This document shows, piece after piece, positions 59,430-64,000 of a stretch of DNA of 64,000 nt. This stretch comes from Moniliophthora roreri (taxonomy: Eukaryota > Basidiomycota > Agaricomycetes > Agaricales > Marasmiaceae), in assembly GCA_001466705.2 (NCBI GenBank), contig LATX02000248.1:150752-214751 (forward strand). The letters run 5' to 3'. The first letter of the stretch is position 1. The number at the start of each line of letters is the position of its first letter. Under the pieces are notes generated by a model. It did no database searches. It was not told the DNA's origin and saw nothing but the letters and a program-made list of their open reading frames with translations. Both the position numbers and the translations under genes were made by a program.

Positions 59430-59730
59430 TCAGACATTGTCAAGGGCATCATTGGTGTTGAGCATTTTGCTGGCAGCAGTGGGGACAGTGGGGACAGTGA
59501 CGTGTTACACAAGGTTAGCAGTGTCATTGGTTGTGATGTGTCAGTGTTGTTGGCAGCATCAGGAGACATTGTCAAAGGTGTATTTGGGATCAAGAGTGGT
59601 GTTGAGCACATTGCTGATGGTGGTGACGTGGCACACAATGCTGGTGGTGTTATTGGTGGCAACATGTCAGATAGTGTCGGTGTTATTGGCAATATTGAGA
59701 GGGATGTTGTTGAGGCTGTTGCTGGCATTG
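59430..59730 (+). repeat. Two-unit ~150-bp degenerate tandem repeat, possibly old coding sequence
   Basis: Unit 1 begins gacattgtcaagggc (59433) and unit 2 gacattgtcaaaggt (59565). One plus-strand frame stays open through both units (59424-60020), and both encode DIVKG...GVEH..A with a later VIG, so it may be a remnant of a repetitive protein. There is no ATG at the frame start and no splice context, so I do not call a gene. Confidence 0.45.
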
Positions 59731-60471
59731 GAAATGTTGTATGTATTGTCATTGTCAGTGTCAGTGGTAGGAGTGCTAGGGCTAAGGATGACAACAGTGG
59801 GGATGATGGACAATGGTGGTGGTTAAGAAGAAAGAAGCAGAGTTTGAAAATTCACCAGGTTTCCGAATTTAAGGTCTGCTTTGAAGGGGTCTTCACTCAT
59901 GTGATTGCCTGCACTTTTTTTTTCTCTTTGCCTGATAGCAATGTTGCATCACTCATGCAACCCCTTCATATTCCAATAATATGCTATGTAACACAATATA
60001 ACACCCACAACATGTTGTAATGCCCAGAGCACAATATATCACAATATAATGCTTATAACACTCTGCAACTATTACAAGGCATTATAATAGGTATGTAATT
60101 TGGTTATATTACTATGAAATAATTACATAGTATTCTAACTACACTACATTCCTCTAGGATAATTATGGACTGTTGCATTTCGTGATAATGCCCTGTAACC
60201 CATTGCAGTGGCCTGTTAATTTTGGTGATGCTGCTCACTGTTGCAGTACAAAGTTACCCACACTTTAAGGCACTCGATGAATCAAAGGGCATGATGACTT
60301 ACCAATGGCTCAGGCTGGTTATTGATGGGAATACTTGGTGTGTTGTATATGATGTCTATGCTTTGACAATTTGCTGATGAAAAGACAGGTTTTGAATCAA
60401 GAAACTTCATGCATCCTATTGCCATCACTGAGAAGATCTGTAATCCTTAGAATTTTACTTTAATACCTCGT

Positions 60472-60480
60472 ACTTTCAAT
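60472..60480. repeat. Target-site duplication, left
   Basis: ACTTTCAAT, identical to 61253-61261 on the other side of the transposon. Confidence 0.85.
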
Positions 60481-60757
60481 GAGTAGTCAGTGTGGCCACT
60501 TCTTAGTCAGCCATCAGCTGTGCCCACTTTCCCTTTTTGGTGACACTTCCTGCCAGCCCAATCAGGAAGCAAGTATGATCTAGACACCTTCTATGTCTTG
60601 GACAGCATCATGGCATAGTGGATATGCTTATAAGTGTAGAGAGGCTTTGTCATAGCCATGGTTTGATCCTTTTAGGAGCTAGTTTCTTTTTTTTTTTTTG
60701 GTTTTTTTGAAGACTGCATAGCAGTCTGCAGCACATAGCACTGGTGCAAAGCATCCC

Positions 60758-60796
60758 CTGCTTAGGGTAAGCACTTCGCTTGCTTACCCTAAGCAG
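60758..60796. repeat. Perfect hairpin inside the transposon
   Basis: Stem ctgcttagggtaagca (60758-60773), 7-nt loop, then its exact complement (60781-60796). Confidence 0.9.
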
Positions 60797-60960
60797 AGCT
60801 AGGTTAGGAGTTTGGGTTCAGGGTTAGAGATAGGTAGTGCACTCAAGGGTAAGTTCCTTTACTTGCAAAGGACTTACTCTTGAGTGGTTAGGGCTTGAAC
60901 CTAGGCTGAGATGGTTAGAGTTAGGCATTAGGCATTCAGGTTAGAGGTTTGTGGTTAGAA

Positions 60961-61047
60961 GGGGGGGTGCAGGGGGGGAACACCCCACAAGAGGGTTAGG
61001 GATTAGAGGATATTTCAAGGGGGGGTGCAGGGGGGAATGCCCCACAG
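60961..61047. repeat. G-rich direct repeat pair within the transposon
   Basis: The motif gggggtgcaggggg.aa followed by ccccaca occurs at 60961-60988 and 61019-61047. It is flanked by TTAGGG-like words and could form G-quadruplexes on the plus strand. Confidence 0.7.
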
Positions 61048-61252
61048 TTTAGGGTTTGGGGTTTGGGGTTAGGTTTAGCTTTTTATACACTCAAATTTAA
61101 TTATAGAACTATTTTTTTATTTATAAAACATAGGGTTGAGCTTAGAATCACTCAGAAAAGTGTTGGGGCAGATTGTGTTGCCTTATTAGAGTGTTGATAG
61201 GGCACAGGAAAAGTGCTGATGGCTGACTAAGAAGTGGCCACACTGAGCACTC

Positions 61253-61261
61253 ACTTTCAAT
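61253..61261. repeat. Target-site duplication, right
   Basis: ACTTTCAAT, directly after the right terminal inverted repeat. Confidence 0.85.
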
Positions 61262-64000
61262 AATCTAAATCTTAGTAAGCTTTACAGCTTTCTGTCAGCT
61301 TGCTCTGACTGTCTAATCCATATACTTGGTGCAGAGCTCACAAGGTGTTAGTAATGGTCTAGGCAATGGCTTATATGGGGTGCAAGTATGAGTTGAGCCC
61401 ATTAGGCACAGGATTCACTTTGAGTTGGGTGGTAGCATTGCTAAGGGTGATGTAACCTTTAGATTGGGCTGCACATGGTAAGCACTTTGTACAATATGGA
61501 ATATGATAAAGAAATGTCTGAAAGCAAGCTATAGGGCATGGATTTTACCAATTTATCATCTTAAATTGCCTTCTACTCAAGAGAATGCTCAACTAGGCTT
61601 AGGCCTGTGACATACTCCTCTCATGATGTTGACAGTGGCTGATGTTATCTGAATGGAGGGCCTCTCTAGCCCTGGCAGCACTTGTTATGGTATAGATGAC
61701 ACCTGTTAGGTACCCTTCTATGTATGTGTGAAAAAGCCCTTAGAGGCCCTCTCCACAGATGGATCCTTGTCAATATTCGGCTGCTCCTTCTCCTCCTCCC
61801 TCAACATCTATTCTGAGGCAATCTTTGAGTATTCTCAGCATCCCGGTCCCACATTCTATTCCATATCTGACCACTTTTCCCTACTTTTCCTGGCTTTTTT
61901 TCACCTTGTCTTATCCTTGTGTGCTTTTGCTGACACTCAGCCCTGTCTTACCTTGCAAAACACACTCTCATTCACATGAGCTATCTCAAAATTGAAAGCT
62001 TTCCCTGTCAATTGGATCTTTAACACACTCAGCAAGCTTTTTCATGGCTTTATAATTTTGGTTGCATGGGGTTGGATTGCATTGAGACTTTATACACTCA
62101 GTGAGCCTACTGTGCATTCAAGTCCTCATTGCCAACTAATATTTGTTTATAGGACTTGTAGAACCTTAAATCAGTGAGGGTTTGTACAGGATTAGTGATT
62201 TTGCATGTTCAGACACACCTATCTGTGTCTATCCTCCATTTCTCACTGCATTTCAATCTTTTGGTTTGGCACTGCCCAAATAATGTGGTACACTCTCTAT
62301 GATATGATTACATGGGATTTTGGATTGAGGGGCACGAGCAGGAATTGGGACAGAGTGAAAAGATTGACATAGTTGAAAAGTATAAGAAGGGAATATTGGA
62401 TGCTATTGTAAGGGATATTCTCATGAACAAGATGAAGATGGAGGGGCAAAAGAGCACCAGATGACTGTGATGTGATATCAATGAGCAACCTGGCCACTCA
62501 TCCCCACCTCGCAGCATCATTCTTGTTCCTTGCTCCTCAGATCTCCTGCAATCCCAGGTGCCACAAACACAATAATGATCACTACCACTCATCAATATGC
62601 CCTTCTCACTTTGAAGATTCATCAATTCTCAATATTGCAATATTGATGGATGTCCAGGCTCCCCTGATCTCTATACTTTTGCAACATTCACCCACACCTA
62701 TATCATCTGTATTGCTTGCCATCCAATCATTTCAGCACCCACTCACCACACTGTCTTCTACAATATATGATGCTATCTTTGTCATCCTTTCATATTACCA
62801 ATACTGCTTACTACTTGCCATTCTATTCTTTGCCTATGTATCCTTGGACCTTCATATCTCATTGCTACTACTTTCTGTTTTGTAATTAGGTTGATATCAG
62901 CTCAATAGATACTCCATAACTATTGCAGAAAGCAAATCTTCGCTATGCAAGGAGTAACTTTGGCCTCTCCCGATGAGGTTGTCTCTGAATTGCATTTGGA
63001 GAGACCTACACATGTCTAGAAGGCTCATATGTCATGTATGAGCATCTTATGAATGGTTACTATATAATTGAGACCTAGTGGTAAAGGTAAGAGTTTGGGA
63101 AACATGAAGGTCAGCAGCGCTATATACAGTAAAACTGTATCCAGATTACTCTGCTTCATAATTTTTTACTTTTTCATTCTCTTCTCTCCTGGTCCTGTTT
63201 TCACATATGTCTTACTGGGTGAGTAGCTAAAGCTAAATGCACAATATCTAAGCCTAAGAATGTCTCCTTCATACATGGTTATCAAGCCAAATGTCACCAG
63301 AAGTCTGCTTTTTCTTACCTTTTCAATGTGTTGGTCTCCATAGCAGCAGTTAGCTACATCATGCACTCAGTACTGAAGGTATATTCTCCCTAGTTATTTT
63401 CCAAGCATGAAGGACAGGAAGAGAGGGATGTAAGGGGCAGATAGAAGAGGAACATATGTCTGTTTTTTTTTCCTTCCAGAGTCATCTGAGGGTATCTCCC
63501 ACATATTCTCCTGTTCTCCCATTAAGCCTGTCTGCTTCCCCTCAGAAGTTGAATCACATTAGCCAGTCCTGGATTCCTGAATTAATCAGTTGACAATCTC
63601 CTGGCACTCTAATGTTAGTGATGATCCTTGATGATCCTCAACTTAACTGTCACATGTCATCTTTTGACAATACAATCAACATCTCAAACCTGTGTCCTAC
63701 TCTGTGCAACATGATGACACAGTCCATTTGCATGGTCCAGCACCACATTAAACAAACCCATGATCTGCAAATGATCTTTCACTATCTTTCATTACCCTTG
63801 ACCATCTCTCACCCTCAGACACCTACAAATTCAGGTATGCTAGAGTAGACAACATCTCTTGACAGTTTCCAGCACCCAAGGATGCACCTTCAGCAATTAT
63901 GATGATCCCTCAAGCATCCAGATGACAATCTTTCACTATCTTTGGCTGTCAGACACACTGCATGTCTATATACACAAGCATATCCATAAGTTTCATATGA

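Larger units (their letters stand above)
60481..61252. mobile_element. 772-bp non-autonomous DNA transposon (MITE, 9-bp TSD)
   Basis: The left arm 60481-60518 and right arm 61215-61252 are 38-bp inverted repeats with two mismatches, at positions 5 and 6. They start GAGT and share TCAGTGTGGCCACTTCTTAG. A perfect 9-bp duplication ACTTTCAAT lies directly outside each arm. No transposase or open frame of note is inside. The interior has a poly-T tract (60689-60702), a perfect 16-bp-stem hairpin (60758-60796), an imperfect hairpin (60840-60886) and many TTAGGG/GGTTAG-like words. Nine-bp duplications are typical of Mutator-like elements, so a MULE-derived MITE is the best guess. The superfamily is inferred from TSD length only. 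Confidence 0.9.
58641..64000. other. CpG-depleted, repeat-rich block without supported genes
   Basis: From about 58640 to the end CpG is nearly absent by eye, often no CG in several consecutive 60-base lines, while TG and CA are common. The rest of the window has CG in almost every line. Frames here are short and without recognisable domains or splice chains. This is the expected footprint of long-term cytosine methylation and deamination over transposon DNA. The embedded repeats are listed separately. Between 61253 and 64000 I see nothing further. Confidence 0.7.

Noticed and set aside
59384..59794. Reverse-strand Pro/Thr-rich protein
   Set aside because: It is the antisense of a degenerate tandem repeat with no start context, no splice sites and low-complexity composition.
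60790..61080. Telomere or chromosome end
   Set aside because: The TTAGGG-like words are irregular and interspersed, and lie fully inside a transposon with intact ends.
1..64000. tRNA genes, rRNA, CRISPR arrays, bacterial-type operons
   Set aside because: I looked for A/B-box pairs and cloverleaf arms and for regularly spaced repeats and found none. A tRNAscan run would settle the tRNA question.

Overview
The window reads as nuclear DNA of a mushroom-forming basidiomycete (Agaricomycetes). Genes are dense and broken by many 45-80 bp introns. The gene set is fungal (ORC1, ALG12, an EGF/ABCG transporter, a Zn2Cys6 regulator, DyP peroxidases), and it includes lineage-typical families: a DUF6533-like membrane protein, an F-box/LRR protein and a short Zn protein. 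No bacterial operons, rRNA, tRNA or CRISPR were seen. Many coding frames only close after splicing, so exon joins were worked out by hand from GT/GC...AG signals and phase.

Layout. 1-4200: a coiled-coil/Gly-rich gene entering from the left, followed by progressively decayed tandem copies. 4943-7232: an Hsp20-like gene and a Cys-rich membrane protein. 7559-10540: ORC1. 10794-17869: an unrecognised 579-aa gene (called gene H here), a PLP-homeostasis protein and ALG12, with remnants showing an old H-ALG12 block duplication and reciprocal loss. 17995-22171: EGF/ABCG transporter, divergent from ALG12. 23143-27039: a CaMKK/Elm1-type kinase and a tiny Zn-binding gene 52 bp upstream on the same strand. 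27040-29582: no gene seen. 29583-32022: aminotransferase and mitochondrial pyruvate carrier. 32966-36269: Zn2Cys6 transcription factor. 36303-37530: broken argJ pseudogene. 38066-40859: tail-anchored coiled-coil protein with KASH5/Kms-like architecture. 41806-43327: DUF6533-like 7TM gene. 44563-46244: F-box protein. 47255-57658: two copies of a ~4.5 kb segment, each ending in an intact 511-aa secreted dye-decolorizing peroxidase.

From about 58,600 to the end the sequence changes character. It is AT-richer, almost free of CpG and has no convincing genes. It holds short tandem repeats and one clear 772-bp non-autonomous transposon with 38-bp terminal inverted repeats and a 9-bp target duplication. 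This looks like an old, probably methylated, transposon-rich block.

Most genes are unrelated housekeeping genes that happen to be neighbours. The exceptions are the DyP pair (wood/litter oxidation), the short-spaced Zn-protein/kinase pair, which may share a transcript, and the ALG12/ABCG pair, which shares a 125-bp divergent promoter.
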